Source: Agromyces luteolus
Lineage (GTDB): Bacteria > Actinomycetota > Actinomycetes > Actinomycetales > Microbacteriaceae
Direction: 5' to 3'
NCBI RefSeq assembly: GCF_009729855.1
Contig: NZ_WODA01000002.1
Location: forward strand, 124,001-188,000
Length of the DNA stretch: 64,000 nt
The position numbers were made by a program, and so were the translations under genes. Under the pieces are notes generated by a model. That model was not told the DNA's origin. It saw only the letters and a list, made by a program, of their open reading frames with translations, and ran no database searches. Numbering within the stretch: the stretch's first letter is position 1; the number at the start of each line of letters is the position of its first letter. Below, in pieces: positions 10,392 to 19,124 of this stretch.

Positions 10392-11213
10392 ATGTCCGAG
10401 GGCGACCGCATCGCCGAACTGCAACGCCTCGCGTACGGGGCTGGGACCGACGACGCCGAGCGCGCCGTGGCTGCCGCTCAGCTCGAGGAGATCAGACGTG
10501 GGATGGTCGGAGCCGGTGCCGCGAAGGCGGTCGCGGGTCCTGCCGGCTCGGCCGACGAACGCACGGTCGCCGACGCCATGGACGACGACGCCCGCGCAGA
10601 GTTCGAGGAGTTGCTCGCGCCGGTCCTCACGGAAGGATCCGGACCGCCCCCGGCGACGATCGGGCCATCCACGGTGATGCGGGTCGCCGGAGTCGCCGCG
10701 GGCATCGCCCTCGCGATCGGCTTCGCCGCCGGGTGGGCGACCGGCGCGAACTTCGCAGGAGCGGAGTCCATCCCCGGCATCCCCGACTCGTCCCTCGTGT
10801 TCCCACTCGACGAACCGGAGGTCGCCCCCGCCCCCGCAGGCGTACCCGGCGCCGGCGCCGCGATCCCCGTCGAGGAGACGGCCGCCTTCCGCATCTTCGA
10901 TCGCGAGCCGACGGCGCAGGACCTGGACATGGACCCGAACCTGTTCGGACATCTGGGCATGGCGCCGGACGGCTCCCGCCTCCTCGTGACCGACGCGGGA
11001 GGATCGACGGTCCACGTCGCGCTGACGGCTGCGGGAGACATGTGCCTCGCCGTGCGCATCGACGCGACCCAGGGCATGGGCGCGTGCACGTCGGACGGGA
11101 TGTTCCCGGGCGGAGAGGGGCTCGGCATGCGATCCTCGGTGCCGGGCCTCGGCCTGTACAGCGCCTGGCTCAGCGCCGACGGCACGGTCGCGGTCTCGAG
11201 CGGCGCGGAATGA
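10392..11213 (+). CDS. Single-pass membrane protein of unknown function
   Basis: Not recognised. The 273 residues begin with a soluble segment (1-90) that contains helical EEIRRG and a DUF1707-like opening (MSEGDRIAELQRLAYGAG resembles the usual DRxxAxxxLxxAYxxGxL pattern only weakly). One transmembrane helix follows at about 97-122 (VAGVAAGIALAIGFAAGWATGA), then an acidic/proline linker and an outer domain of about 120 residues with two cysteines (DMCLAV and GACTSDG) that could form a disulphide. Type-II or N-in topology is inferred. AGGAG eleven bases upstream supports the ATG. It converges with the LLM oxidoreductase gene. Confidence 0.7.
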   Translation: MSEGDRIAELQRLAYGAGTDDAERAVAAAQLEEIRRGMVGAGAAKAVAGPAGSADERTVADAMDDDARAEFEELLAPVLTEGSGPPPATIGPSTVMRVAGVAAGIALAIGFAAGWATGANFAGAESIPGIPDSSLVFPLDEPEVAPAPAGVPGAGAAIPVEETAAFRIFDREPTAQDLDMDPNLFGHLGMAPDGSRLLVTDAGGSTVHVALTAAGDMCLAVRIDATQGMGACTSDGMFPGGEGLGMRSSVPGLGLYSAWLSADGTVAVSSGAE

Positions 11214-11262
11214 CCCACGAGCCGCGTCAGCGGCTCGGCGTTCGCGCCGGGCGCCGCCCGGC

Positions 11263-12090
11263 TCAGGCCGCGCGCACCCCAGCCTCCTCGTTGCGGCGAT
11301 CGCGCCAGGCGAGCCAATGCTTCACGGCCGCGTCGTCGTAGTGCGGGCCGGAGATGCCGAGCGTGAAGAGCCGGACGCCCGCGTCGTGCAGCGCGTCGGC
11401 GTACGCGTCGTCGAGGCTGCGGCGCGGGAGCTCATTCGAGATCGTGATGCCCGAGACATCCCGCCCGACCTTCTCGCCCCAGCGCTTCAGCACGTCGACC
11501 TTGTGGCCGAGCTCGTCGGGCCGCACGAACGAGTGCCAGATGTCGGCGTGCTCGGCGACCAGGCGCAGCGTCTTCTGCTCGCCCTTGCCGCCGATCATGA
11601 TCGGGATGTCGCGCGTCGGCGCCGGGTTCAGCTTCGCCCAGCGCGCCTTCACGCGCGGCAGCGCCTCGGCGAGGTCGTCGAGCCGCGAGCCGACCGTGCC
11701 GAACTCGTAGCCGTACTCGTCGTAGTCGCGCTGGAACCAGCCCGAACCGGTGCCGAAGATGAAGCGGCCGACGTCGCCGCCCTTCGCGCTCATGTGGTCG
11801 AGGGTTCGGGCCATGTCGGCCTGGAGGTCGGCGTTGCGGTAGGAGTTGCAGTTCACCAGCGAGCCGAACTCGACGCGTTCGGTCTGCTCGGCCCAGGCGC
11901 CGAGCATGGTCCACGCCTCGAAGTGGAGGCCGTCGGGGTCGCCCGAGAGCGGGAAGAAGTGGTCCCAGTTCATGACGACGTCCACGCCGAGGTCCTCCAT
12001 GCGGAGCACGGCGTCGCGGATCTGCGTGTAGGTCGCGTGCTGCGGCTGCAGCTGCACGCCGAGGCGCACGGGAGCGGTGTTCGGGGTCAT
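11263..12090 (-). CDS. LLM-class F420-dependent oxidoreductase
   Basis: A luciferase-like monooxygenase-fold enzyme of 275 residues, expected to use F420 or flavin. Seen: LGVQLQPQHATYTQIRDAV at the start, the WDHFFPL barrel strand, FGSLVNCNSYRNADLQADMA, RTLDHMS, and GTGSGWFQRDYDEYGYEFG, all typical of the actinobacterial F420 subgroup, plus IPIMIGGKGEQKTLRL. Substrate unknown. A TATCGT -10 box six bases before the ATG fixes the start. Divergent from the Lrp regulator gene over 167 bases. Confidence 0.87.
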   Translation of the reverse strand: MTPNTAPVRLGVQLQPQHATYTQIRDAVLRMEDLGVDVVMNWDHFFPLSGDPDGLHFEAWTMLGAWAEQTERVEFGSLVNCNSYRNADLQADMARTLDHMSAKGGDVGRFIFGTGSGWFQRDYDEYGYEFGTVGSRLDDLAEALPRVKARWAKLNPAPTRDIPIMIGGKGEQKTLRLVAEHADIWHSFVRPDELGHKVDVLKRWGEKVGRDVSGITISNELPRRSLDDAYADALHDAGVRLFTLGISGPHYDDAAVKHWLAWRDRRNEEAGVRAA

Positions 12091-12096
12091 GGCCTC

Positions 12097-12102
12097 ACGA
12101 TA
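12097..12102 (-). promoter_or_regulatory. -10 box TATCGT of the LLM oxidoreductase gene
   Basis: TATCGT on the minus strand ends six bases before the ATG; implies a leaderless mRNA. Confidence 0.5.
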
Positions 12103-12245
12103 CGTCGGCCGGCGACCGCTTCCCGCGGGCTGCGCCACGAGCGAACGGATGCCGCCTCCGCGCGTCGCGCACGGGCGCCATCACGAAACCACAACACCGC
12201 GCACGAAAGCGGCGTCGGGCCGTATCGCGACGCAACGGACCGCCG

Positions 12246-12251
12246 TACACT
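12246..12251 (+). promoter_or_regulatory. -10 box TACACT of the Lrp gene
   Basis: TACACT ends six bases before the ATG of the Lrp/AsnC gene; no ribosome-binding site is present between them. Confidence 0.55.
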
Positions 12252-12257
12252 CGGCGC

Positions 12258-12695
12258 ATGGACAACCTCGACCGGGCGATCCTCGACCTGCTCAGACAGA
12301 ACGCGCGGGCCGGGTACGGCGACATCGGGTCGTCCGTCGGGCTCTCCGCGTCCGCGGTCAAGCGACGCGTCGACAAGCTCGTCGCCGACGGCGTCATCAA
12401 GGCGTTCACCATCCAGGTCGACCCGGCCGTCGACGGCATGAGCACCGAGGCCTACGTCGAGCTGTTCTGCCGCGGCACCGTCGCGCCCGACGAGCTGCAG
12501 CGCATCCTGCAGGGCGTGCCCGAGGTGGTCTACGCGGGCACCGTGACCGGCAGCGCCGACGCGATCGTGCACATGCGCGCGCGCGACATCACCTCGCTCG
12601 AGGAGGCGCTCGAGCGCGTGCGCATCGCCCCGAACGTCGACCACACGAGGAGCGCCATCGTGCTGTCGCGCCTCGTCAACCGCAACCGGGACTGA
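12258..12695 (+). CDS. Lrp/AsnC family transcriptional regulator
   Basis: A feast/famine regulator of 145 residues, standard length. The winged HTH covers residues 1-50 (LDRAILDLLRQNARAGYGDI, then VGLSASAVKRRVDKL), followed by the linker IKAFTIQVDP and the RAM ligand domain (STEAYVELFCRG, VVYAGTVTGSADAIVHM). Members sense amino acids. With dimethylargininase, arcA, arcD and putA nearby, an arginine/ornithine/proline signal is the reasonable inference. A GntR gene follows after 51 bases on the same strand. Confidence 0.88.
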   Translation: MDNLDRAILDLLRQNARAGYGDIGSSVGLSASAVKRRVDKLVADGVIKAFTIQVDPAVDGMSTEAYVELFCRGTVAPDELQRILQGVPEVVYAGTVTGSADAIVHMRARDITSLEEALERVRIAPNVDHTRSAIVLSRLVNRNRD

Positions 12696-12746
12696 CCGCA
12701 CCCGCCCTCGCCCGCGACCACCCGAGACCCGATCACCGGAGCCCTC

Positions 12747-13109
12747 ATGCGATTCACCGTCGACGACGACGCGCACACTCCCCCGTACGAACAGCTCCGC
12801 ATGCAGGTGGTCGACGCCGTGCGCGACGGCCGCCTCGCCGCGGGCTCGAAGCTGCCGACCGTCCGCGGCCTCGCCGAGGAGCTCGGGCTCGCGGCGAACA
12901 CGGTCGCGCGCGCCTACAAGGAGCTCGAGGCCGACGGCGTCGTCGAGGGTCGCGGTCGCGCCGGCACGTTCGTCAGCGCCGCCGGCGATCCGGTCGAGCA
13001 GGCGCTGCAGGCCGCGGCATCCGCCTTCGTCGACACGGTCGAGCGCCTCGGCGCGACGACGGATGCCGCCGAGGCCGCCGTCGCACGCGCGCTGCGCGCC
13101 CGCCGCTGA
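12747..13109 (+). CDS. GntR family regulator, short YtrA type
   Basis: A 120-residue regulator made of a GntR winged HTH (about 8-75: PPYEQLRMQVVDAVRDGRLA, LPTVRGLAEELGLAANTVAR, AYKELEADGVVEGRGRAGTFV) and a helical tail of 40 residues, no effector domain. YtrA-type regulators usually sit with ABC exporters; here there is none next to it. Upstream is Lrp, probably co-transcribed; downstream a hairpin separates it from the convergent rimK gene. Confidence 0.87.
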   Translation: MRFTVDDDAHTPPYEQLRMQVVDAVRDGRLAAGSKLPTVRGLAEELGLAANTVARAYKELEADGVVEGRGRAGTFVSAAGDPVEQALQAAASAFVDTVERLGATTDAAEAAVARALRARR

Positions 13110-13164
13110 GCCCGCGCCCGCCCGCGCTCGCCCGCGCTCGACCGCGCTCGTCCCGCGTTCACGC

Positions 13165-13213
13165 ACGATTTCTGCGGTGGAGTGCGGCTCCGCACGGTAC
13201 TCCACCCCAGAAA
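13165..13213. repeat. Palindromic repeat family F6, copy 2 (probable bidirectional terminator)
   Basis: Nested stem: TTTCTGCGGTGGAGTGCGG pairs with CGCAC, a three-base bulge, and ACTCCACCCCAGAAA, leaving a tiny loop. It lies between the convergent GntR and rimK genes. The left flank CACGATTTCTGCG repeats that of the copy near 10058. Confidence 0.6.
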
Positions 13214-13254
13214 CCGTCCGCGTTCGGCGGGGGCCAGGGGGCGGACCGCGCGGC

Positions 13255-14463
13255 TCAGCTCGCGGCAGCCTCCTGCGGCGCCGGGATCGGCTCCTTGGGC
13301 AGCCGCCGCACCTTCTGGCGCCGGCGACGGCGCTCGGGGATCATCGAGCGCATCTCCTCGAGCTTGCCGAAGCAGAGCAGGCGGTCCTCGGCCTCGAGCA
13401 CGACGCCCTTGCGCGGGTTGGGGATCACCGTGGCCCCGCGGTGCAGCGTGAGCACCGTGATGTCTCGCTCCCAGAGCCCGGACTCGCCGAGCGACTTGCC
13501 CACGAGGTCGGCCGCGCCGTGCACGACGAGCTCGGCGACGCCGTAGCCGGTCGAGACGGTGAGCCGCTGCCGCACGTCGATCTCGGGGAAGGCGACCTGG
13601 TTGCCGATGTAGTCGATGATCGCGCCCGCGACATCCAGGTTGGTCGCCGTCTCGATGCCCTGCAGGCCCGGCGACGAGTTGACCTCCATCACGAGGGGAC
13701 CCTCGTTGCCCTCGAGCATGTCGACGCCCGCGACCTTGAGGCCCATGATCTGCGCCGAGCGCACCGCGGCCTGCTCGTACTCGGGCGTGAGCTCGACACG
13801 TTCCACGCTGCCGCCGCGGTGCACGTTCGAGCGGAACTCGTCGCCGCTCGCGACGCGCCGCATGGCCGCGACGACGCGGTCGCCGACGACGAGGGCACGG
13901 ATGTCGCGCCCGCGGCTCTCGGCGATGAACTTCTGGATCAGCACGTTCTGCTTCGTCGAGTGGAGGGTCTCGATGATCGCCTCGGCGACCTTGACGGTCG
14001 GGGCGAGGATCACGCCGATGCCCTGCGTGCCCTCGAGCAGCTTGATCACGACGGGCGCGCCGCCGACCGACTCGATCGCGGGCCGCAGGTCGGCGCGGTT
14101 GCGCACGAACGTCGTCGCGGGCAGCGCGATGTTGTGGCGGGAGAGGATCTGGTTCGCGCGCAGCTTGTCGCGCGCGTTCGTGATGCCGTTCGCGGTGTTC
14201 GGCGTGTAGACGTCCATCTGCTCGAACTGCCGCACCACCGCGGTTCCGAAGTAGGTGATCGAGTTGCCGATGCGCGGCAGGATCGCGTCGTAGTCCGACA
14301 GCGGTCGACCGCGGTACTGCAGGTCGGGCTCGGCGCCGGAGAGGTCGATGCCGAAGCGGAGGGTGTTGAGGACCTTGACCTCGTGTCCGCGCTGCTGCGC
14401 TGCAGCACGGAGACGCTGGGTCGAGTACGCCTGCGGCGCGCGCGACAGGATCGCGAGTTTCAT
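13255..14463 (-). CDS. rimK: RimK family alpha-L-glutamate ligase fused to a C-terminal RCK_C (TrkA-C) domain
   Basis: ATP-grasp ligase that adds glutamate-type residues to a protein or small-molecule carboxylate. The 402 residues hold a RimK preATP-grasp (1-95, KLAILSRAPQAYSTQRL, AILPRIGNSITYFG), the ATP-grasp domain (about 95-290: GITNARDKL, KLLEGTQGIGVIL, MEVNSSPGLQGIE), then about 315-385 an RCK_C-like module (VAELVVHGAADLVGKSLGES, GATVIPNPRKGVVLEAEDRL) and a basic tail. The RCK_C part, known from potassium-channel regulators, suggests a ligand-controlled ligase. A retropepsin-like rimB gene is divergent 26 bases away. Start at MKLAIL; an upstream ATG 17 codons earlier overlaps rimB. Confidence 0.85.
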   Translation of the reverse strand: MKLAILSRAPQAYSTQRLRAAAQQRGHEVKVLNTLRFGIDLSGAEPDLQYRGRPLSDYDAILPRIGNSITYFGTAVVRQFEQMDVYTPNTANGITNARDKLRANQILSRHNIALPATTFVRNRADLRPAIESVGGAPVVIKLLEGTQGIGVILAPTVKVAEAIIETLHSTKQNVLIQKFIAESRGRDIRALVVGDRVVAAMRRVASGDEFRSNVHRGGSVERVELTPEYEQAAVRSAQIMGLKVAGVDMLEGNEGPLVMEVNSSPGLQGIETATNLDVAGAIIDYIGNQVAFPEIDVRQRLTVSTGYGVAELVVHGAADLVGKSLGESGLWERDITVLTLHRGATVIPNPRKGVVLEAEDRLLCFGKLEEMRSMIPERRRRRQKVRRLPKEPIPAPQEAAAS

Positions 14464-14489
14464 TCGGGAGTCCCTGCGAAGATGATCGG

Positions 14490-14972
14490 GTGACGGATGT
14501 GCCGAACCATTCAAACACCATCGCCGGATGGCGCGAATGGGTGCGCCTCCCGCAGGCCGACGTGGGGTGGCTGAAGGCCAAGCTCGACACGGGCGCGCGA
14601 TCGTCGGCGCTGCACGCGTTCGACGTCGAGGAGTTCCAGCGCGACGGCGCCGACTGGGTCCGCTTCGGCATCCACCCCTGGCAGGACACCGACGCGGATG
14701 CCGCGACCGTCGAGCTTCCCGTCCACGACCGCCGCGTCATCCGCAGCTCGACCGGGCACACGCAGGAGCGGCTCGTCGTGCTCATGGAGATCGTGCTGCA
14801 CGACCACCCGGTGACGGCCGAGGTCACGCTCACCAATCGCGACGAGATGGGCTTCCGCATGCTGATCGGGCGCGAGGCCCTGCGCAACGGGTTCCTCGTC
14901 GATGCGGGGCGCTCCTTCGTCGGCGGGCGCGCGCCCCGCGACATCCGTCGCCGCAATCGCGGCCGCATCTGA
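14490..14972 (+). CDS. RimB-like retropepsin/'ATP-dependent zinc protease' family protein
   Basis: A 160-residue aspartic-protease-like protein of the Zn_protease (PF05618-type) family, almost always linked to RimK-type ligases; family members trim or process the glutamylated product. Seen: WVRLPQADVGWLKAKLDTG with the DTG motif at 33-35 followed by ARSSALHA, and RMLIGREALRNGFLVDAGRSF near the end, matching the retropepsin psi-loop pattern. The first in-frame start is a GTG that lies 26 bases from the divergent rimK ATG; no Shine-Dalgarno is obvious, and an in-frame GTG three codons later is possible. The C-terminus is Arg-rich. Confidence 0.8.
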   Translation: MTDVPNHSNTIAGWREWVRLPQADVGWLKAKLDTGARSSALHAFDVEEFQRDGADWVRFGIHPWQDTDADAATVELPVHDRRVIRSSTGHTQERLVVLMEIVLHDHPVTAEVTLTNRDEMGFRMLIGREALRNGFLVDAGRSFVGGRAPRDIRRRNRGRI

Positions 14973-14981
14973 CGCACCCCC

Positions 14982-15020
14982 GGTGGTCGAGTAGCACGCG
15001 AAGCGCGCGTATCGAGACCC
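14982..15020. repeat. Palindromic repeat family F1, copy 1
   Basis: Reads GGTCGAGTAGCACGCG then AAGCGCGCGTATCGAGACC, the reverse orientation of the F1 unit found eight more times in the window. It begins ten bases after the rimB stop, between convergent genes. Confidence 0.75.
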
Positions 15021-15026
15021 GGACCC

Positions 15027-15093
15027 GAGTTCGCAGGACCAGCCGGTCCATGGTTCCCCGAGGCGGGGCATCGCGCGTCTCATCCTGCGTACC
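15027..15093. repeat. Palindromic repeat family F2, copy 1 (degenerate right arm)
   Basis: Left arm GAGTTCGCAGGACC; right arm CATCCTGCGTACC differs from the consensus by one base in the core. The interior differs from the other F2 copies. Confidence 0.55.
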
Positions 15094-15120
15094 GGCGCGC
15101 CGGTCCGGCACAGCCGGACC

Positions 15121-15188
15121 GAGTTCGCAGGACCATCCGCGCCATGGCGCCGCCAGGCCGGGTACGACGCCCGTCATCCTGCGAACTC
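15121..15188. repeat. Palindromic repeat family F2, copy 2
   Basis: Arms GAGTTCGCAGGA and TCCTGCGAACTC are perfect 12-base complements 44 bases apart, with an inner GCGCCATGGCGC palindrome. Sits 36 bases beyond the pfkB stop, where it could end the arcD-arcA-pfkB transcript. Confidence 0.65.
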
Positions 15189-15224
15189 ACGCGCGCGGTG
15201 GGTCGGCGCGACGGATGCCGCGGC

Positions 15225-16169
15225 TCACGCGACGGCGAGGTCGGCCTCGAGCCGCGCCACGTCCTCGGGGCGGCACAACTCGGTCGCGGGCTGCATCGCC
15301 GTCGCGCTGCCCGCGGCGACCGCCGTGCGGAACGCCTCGCCGATCGTGCGACCCTGCGCGAGCCGGAGCACGAGCGCGCCGAGGAAGGCGTCGCCCGCTC
15401 CGACCGCGCTCGCCACCCGGACCCGCGGCGTGGGCAGCCGCAGCACCTCGTCGGGCGTCACGAGCACCGCGCCGCGTCCGCCGAGCGTCAGAGCGACGAC
15501 CTCGGCGCGGCCCGAGGCCACGAGCACGCCCGCCGCCTCGACCAGCTCGGCCTCGTCGAGCTCGCCGTCGGCGCCGACGAGTTCGGCGAGCTCGTCGCGG
15601 CTCGGCTTGATGAGGAACACGCCCGCCTCGAGCGCGCGGCGCAGCGCCCGCCCCGAGGCATCCACCACCAGGCGCACGTCGTGATCGGCGGAGATCGACG
15701 CGAGCATCGCGTAGAAGTCGTCGGGCACGCCCGGCGGCAGGCTGCCGCTCGCGACGAGGAATCCGCCGACGGGCAGTTCGTCGGCGATGACCGAGAGGCA
15801 CGCGCGCCACTCGGGCTCGCGCATCGTCGGCCCCTGCAGCACGAACCGGAACTGGTCGCCGGTCGACAGCTCGTCGACGGTGAAGCTCTCGCGGGTGTTG
15901 CCCGCGATCGTGATCACGCGGGTGACGAGCCCGGCCTCCTCGATGAACCCGCGGTACGCCTGCCCCGTCGGCCCGCCGAGCGGGTAGACAGCGATCGAGC
16001 TGCCGCCGAGGTTCCGGATGGCGCGGCTCACGTTGACGCCGCCGCCGCCCGGGTCGAACCGGCTGGGCCCGCATCGCAGCTTGTGCTCGGGGACGACCCG
16101 GTCCGCGGTGCTCGACACGTCGAGCGCGGGGTTCATGGTCAACGTCACGATGGGTGCGTGCACGGCCAT
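15225..16169 (-). CDS. pfkB: PfkB-type 6-phosphofructokinase (minor Pfk-2) or related hexose-phosphate kinase
   Basis: Phosphorylates fructose 6-phosphate or a related sugar phosphate. The 314-residue PfkB-family kinase shows TLTMNPALDVS, the Pfk-2-like HKLRCGPSRFDPGGGGVNVS, LVASGSLPPGVP, IKPSRDEL and the anion-hole/catalytic VGAGDAFLGALVLRLAQG. The KLRC and GGGGxNVxRAI pattern resembles E. coli PfkB more than 1-phosphofructokinase. It starts two bases after the arcA stop, so it is translated from the arcD-arcA message, an unusual partner for an arginine deiminase gene. No Shine-Dalgarno is seen, suggesting translational coupling. Confidence 0.83.
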   Translation of the reverse strand: MAVHAPIVTLTMNPALDVSSTADRVVPEHKLRCGPSRFDPGGGGVNVSRAIRNLGGSSIAVYPLGGPTGQAYRGFIEEAGLVTRVITIAGNTRESFTVDELSTGDQFRFVLQGPTMREPEWRACLSVIADELPVGGFLVASGSLPPGVPDDFYAMLASISADHDVRLVVDASGRALRRALEAGVFLIKPSRDELAELVGADGELDEAELVEAAGVLVASGRAEVVALTLGGRGAVLVTPDEVLRLPTPRVRVASAVGAGDAFLGALVLRLAQGRTIGEAFRTAVAAGSATAMQPATELCRPEDVARLEADLAVA

Positions 16170-16171
16170 GG

Positions 16172-17410
16172 TCAGTAGTCCACGGCGTCGCGCGAGATCG
16201 GGCAGGTCATGCAGTGCCCGCCGCCGCGGCCGCGGCCGAGTTCGGCGCCCACGATCTCGATGACCTCGACGCCGGCGTCGCGCAGCAGCGCGTTCGTGTA
16301 GGTGTTGCGGTCGTAGGTGAAGACCACGCCGGGCTCGACGGCGACCGCGTTGTTGCCGCTGTCCCACTGCTGGCGCTCCCCGGCGTACCATCCGCCGCCC
16401 GGCTCGACCGCCCGCAGCCTGGGCAGCCCGAGCGACTCGGCGACGACCTCGATGAACGAGGCCCGCTCCTCGGTCACCTCGATGCCGCCGTCGCCGTCGG
16501 GACGCAGCGAGAACGTATGGATGCCGTCGACGATGTCGGGGTAGTACGTCACGAGGTCGCGGTCGGCGAACGTGAAGACCGTGTCGAGGTGCATGGCCGC
16601 GCGCAGCTTCGGCATGCCGGCGACGACGACCCGGTTCGCGGCGCCCTGCTCGAAGAGGCGCGCGGCGACGGCCGTGATCGCCTGCCGCGACGTCCGCTCG
16701 CTCATGCCGATGAGCACGACGCCGTTGCCGACCGGCATGACGTCGCCGCCCTCGAGCGTCGCCTGGCGCTGGTCCTCTTCGGGGTCGCCCCACCAGACCG
16801 TGCTGCCCGTGTAGTCCGGGTGGAAGTCGTAGATCGCCTTCATCAGCATGGTCTCGGCGTGACGGGCCGGCCAGTAGAGCGGGTTCAGCGTCAGCCCGCC
16901 GTAGATCCAGCAGGTCGTGTCGCGCGTGTAGATCGTGTTGGGCAGCGGAGGCATGAGGTACTCGGTCATGCCGGCCGATTCGCGCACGAGCGCGACCTCG
17001 GGCGCCCGGAACTCGGCCGGCAGGTCGCGCGTCGAGAGGCCGCCGATGAGGTACTCGGTGAGCGTCGCGTGGTCGAGCGAGTCGAGGAAGGCGCGCGTGT
17101 CGGCGACCAGCCCGGCACCGACCTCGTTCGCGACGATCTTTCGGTCGAGCAGCCAGTCGCGAGCGCCCGGCACGGCCAGCGTCTCGGCGAGCAGGTCGTG
17201 GAGTTCGACCACGTCGACGCCGCGGTCCCGCATGTGCTGCACGAAGTCGGCGTGGTCGCGCTGGGCGTTCTGCACCCAGAGCACGTCGTCGAACAGCAGG
17301 GCATCGCTGTTGCTCGGCGTCAGCCGTTCATGGCCGAGGCCGGGTCGGCACACGAGCACCTTCCTCAGCCGGCCGACCTCGGAATGGACCCCGTACGACT
17401 GGTCCGACAT
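16172..17410 (-). CDS. arcA: Arginine deiminase
   Basis: Hydrolyses L-arginine to L-citrulline and ammonia in the cytoplasm, first step of the arginine deiminase pathway. The 412-residue length is normal. Seen: [20 protein letters not shown] at the start, [17 protein letters not shown], the [13 protein letters not shown] motif, catalytic His in [27 protein letters not shown], and the catalytic Cys in [19 protein letters not shown] precedes the ATG. The transporter arcD is 35 bases upstream; arcB (ornithine carbamoyltransferase) and arcC (carbamate kinase), normal partners, are absent here and pfkB takes the next place. Confidence 0.96.
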   Translation of the reverse strand: MSDQSYGVHSEVGRLRKVLVCRPGLGHERLTPSNSDALLFDDVLWVQNAQRDHADFVQHMRDRGVDVVELHDLLAETLAVPGARDWLLDRKIVANEVGAGLVADTRAFLDSLDHATLTEYLIGGLSTRDLPAEFRAPEVALVRESAGMTEYLMPPLPNTIYTRDTTCWIYGGLTLNPLYWPARHAETMLMKAIYDFHPDYTGSTVWWGDPEEDQRQATLEGGDVMPVGNGVVLIGMSERTSRQAITAVAARLFEQGAANRVVVAGMPKLRAAMHLDTVFTFADRDLVTYYPDIVDGIHTFSLRPDGDGGIEVTEERASFIEVVAESLGLPRLRAVEPGGGWYAGERQQWDSGNNAVAVEPGVVFTYDRNTYTNALLRDAGVEVIEIVGAELGRGRGGGHCMTCPISRDAVDY

Positions 17411-17445
17411 GGCGTGCTCCCTTCTGCGCCGCGGCGCGAGGACGG

Positions 17446-18906
17446 TCAGAGCTGGACGACCCCGGTGACGAGCAGGACGACGCCGATCACGGCGAACGCC
17501 ACGATGACGATGAAGACGACGAGCCCGGCGGGCGTGAACACCCGGGCCTGCTGCTGCCGACGGGCGACGACGTAGAGCGCGGTCGCCGGGGCGAGCAGGA
17601 TGCACGCCAGGAACAGGAAGACGTAGCCGGCCGCCCAGATCAGGAACAGCGTGTACGCCGTCGAGATCGCGGCGATCACGAGCTCGCGCGTGCGACGCGC
17701 CGGCGCGGCATCCGCATAGCCGTCGCGTTGCACGGCGATCTTCACGGCGTACGCGCTCGCCAGCGCGTACGGCGCGAGCGACAGCGCGGCCGTGAGGTCG
17801 AGCGTGAAGTCGAGCGCGTCGTTCACGAACTGGACGAGGAAGAGGATGACGGTGACCAGGATGGAGGTCCACAGCACGGCGTGCTCGGGCACCTCGCGGG
17901 CGTTCAGCCGAGCGAAGTACCGCGGCAGGTCCTTGTCCTTCGCGGCCGCGAAGACGACGTCGGCCGCGAGGAGCTGCCACGCGAGATAGGCGCCCAGCAC
18001 CGAGATGATGAGCCCCACGCGGATGAACGCGCCGCCCCACGGGCCGACTGCTGCCTCGAGCACGCCGCCGGCCGACGGCTGCGGCAGCGCCGCGATCTCG
18101 GCCTGGGGCAGGATCCCGTACGACAGGATCGACACCGAGGCGAACAGCGCGAGCACGGAGAGGAAGCCGAGCACGGTCGCCCGCCCCACGTCGGCGCGCT
18201 TCTTCGCGTAGCGCGAGTACACGCTCGCACCCTCGATGCCGAGGAACACGAACACGGTGATGAGCATCGTGCCCTGCACCTGCGCGAACAGGGCCTCGTC
18301 TCCCGCCGGTCCGGCGTCACCCGAGAGGTTGCCGACGAAGACGTCCCAGTCGAAGAAGAAGACCACGAGCACGAGGAAGAGCGCGAGCGGCACGAGCTTC
18401 GCGATCGTGACGATGAAGTTGATCGCGGCGGCCTCGCGCACGCCCTGCCGGATGAGCAGGTAGACGCCCCACACGGCGGCGACCGAGATGAAGAACGACG
18501 GCCAGGTGTCGCCCTCGCCGAGCACCGGTCGCAGCTCGGGGAAGAGCTGCGAGAGCGTCGTCATGATGAGGACCCAGTAGAAGGCGTTGCCCGCGCACGC
18601 CGACGCCCAGTAGCCCACGGCGGAGAGGAAGCCGGGGTAGACCCCGAACCCGGCCCTCGCGTAGACGTAGACGCCGTTGTCGAGCTTCGGCTTGCGCAAT
18701 GCGAGCGTCTGGAACACGAGCGCCAGCGTCAGCATGCCGAGCCCGGCGATCGCCCAGGCGATGAGTGCGCCGTAGACCCCGGTCTGGCTCGCGAAGCGCG
18801 CCGGGAGCTGGAAGACGCCCGCGCCGACCATCGAACCGACGACCATCGCGGTGAGCGCGGGCAGGCTGAGCTTCGACGTCGCGCGCGTCTCGGCCGTCGA
18901 TGCCAT
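17446..18906 (-). CDS. arcD: Arginine/ornithine-type amino acid antiporter (APC family)
   Basis: An inner-membrane exchanger that would import arginine against ornithine or citrulline. The 486-residue protein has 12-13 hydrophobic segments; the opening [19 protein letters not shown] and [12 protein letters not shown] are the substrate-binding TM1 signature of the basic amino acid/polyamine antiporter group, followed by [25 protein letters not shown] lies before the ATG. It leads the arcD-arcA-pfkB run. Assignment to arginine rests on the arcA neighbour; lysine or agmatine exchange is possible from sequence alone. Confidence 0.88.
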   Translation of the reverse strand: MASTAETRATSKLSLPALTAMVVGSMVGAGVFQLPARFASQTGVYGALIAWAIAGLGMLTLALVFQTLALRKPKLDNGVYVYARAGFGVYPGFLSAVGYWASACAGNAFYWVLIMTTLSQLFPELRPVLGEGDTWPSFFISVAAVWGVYLLIRQGVREAAAINFIVTIAKLVPLALFLVLVVFFFDWDVFVGNLSGDAGPAGDEALFAQVQGTMLITVFVFLGIEGASVYSRYAKKRADVGRATVLGFLSVLALFASVSILSYGILPQAEIAALPQPSAGGVLEAAVGPWGGAFIRVGLIISVLGAYLAWQLLAADVVFAAAKDKDLPRYFARLNAREVPEHAVLWTSILVTVILFLVQFVNDALDFTLDLTAALSLAPYALASAYAVKIAVQRDGYADAAPARRTRELVIAAISTAYTLFLIWAAGYVFLFLACILLAPATALYVVARRQQQARVFTPAGLVVFIVIVAFAVIGVVLLVTGVVQL

Positions 18907-19077
18907 CAGGGCCCCCTCCCCGGTCCGATCCGCCCCCGTGCGGATCGTTCAGGTCGCGGCGTCCCGACCTGCTCCGTGTCTAGCGCAGGGCCCGGGCCCG
19001 CACAAGGTCGAGGGCGGCGGATGCCACGGGCCTGCCGAGCACGCCCGGGCGAGACCCGCGGCACGCCGGGGCACGGC

Positions 19078-19110
19078 GACGGGGGCGGCCGCTCGCGCGA
19101 CCGCCCCCGT
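19078..19110 (-). terminator. Hairpin terminator after putA
   Basis: ACGGGGGCGG and CCGCCCCCGT pair around a 13-base loop, 15 bases beyond the putA stop codon. There is no long T-run, as is usual in high-GC actinobacteria. Confidence 0.6.
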
Positions 19111-19124
19111 GGCATCCGTTCGGC

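Noticed and set aside
15225-16169. 1-phosphofructokinase (fruK)
   Set aside because: No fructose PTS or FruR neighbour, and the KLRC / GGGGxNV wording resembles Pfk-2 more closely.
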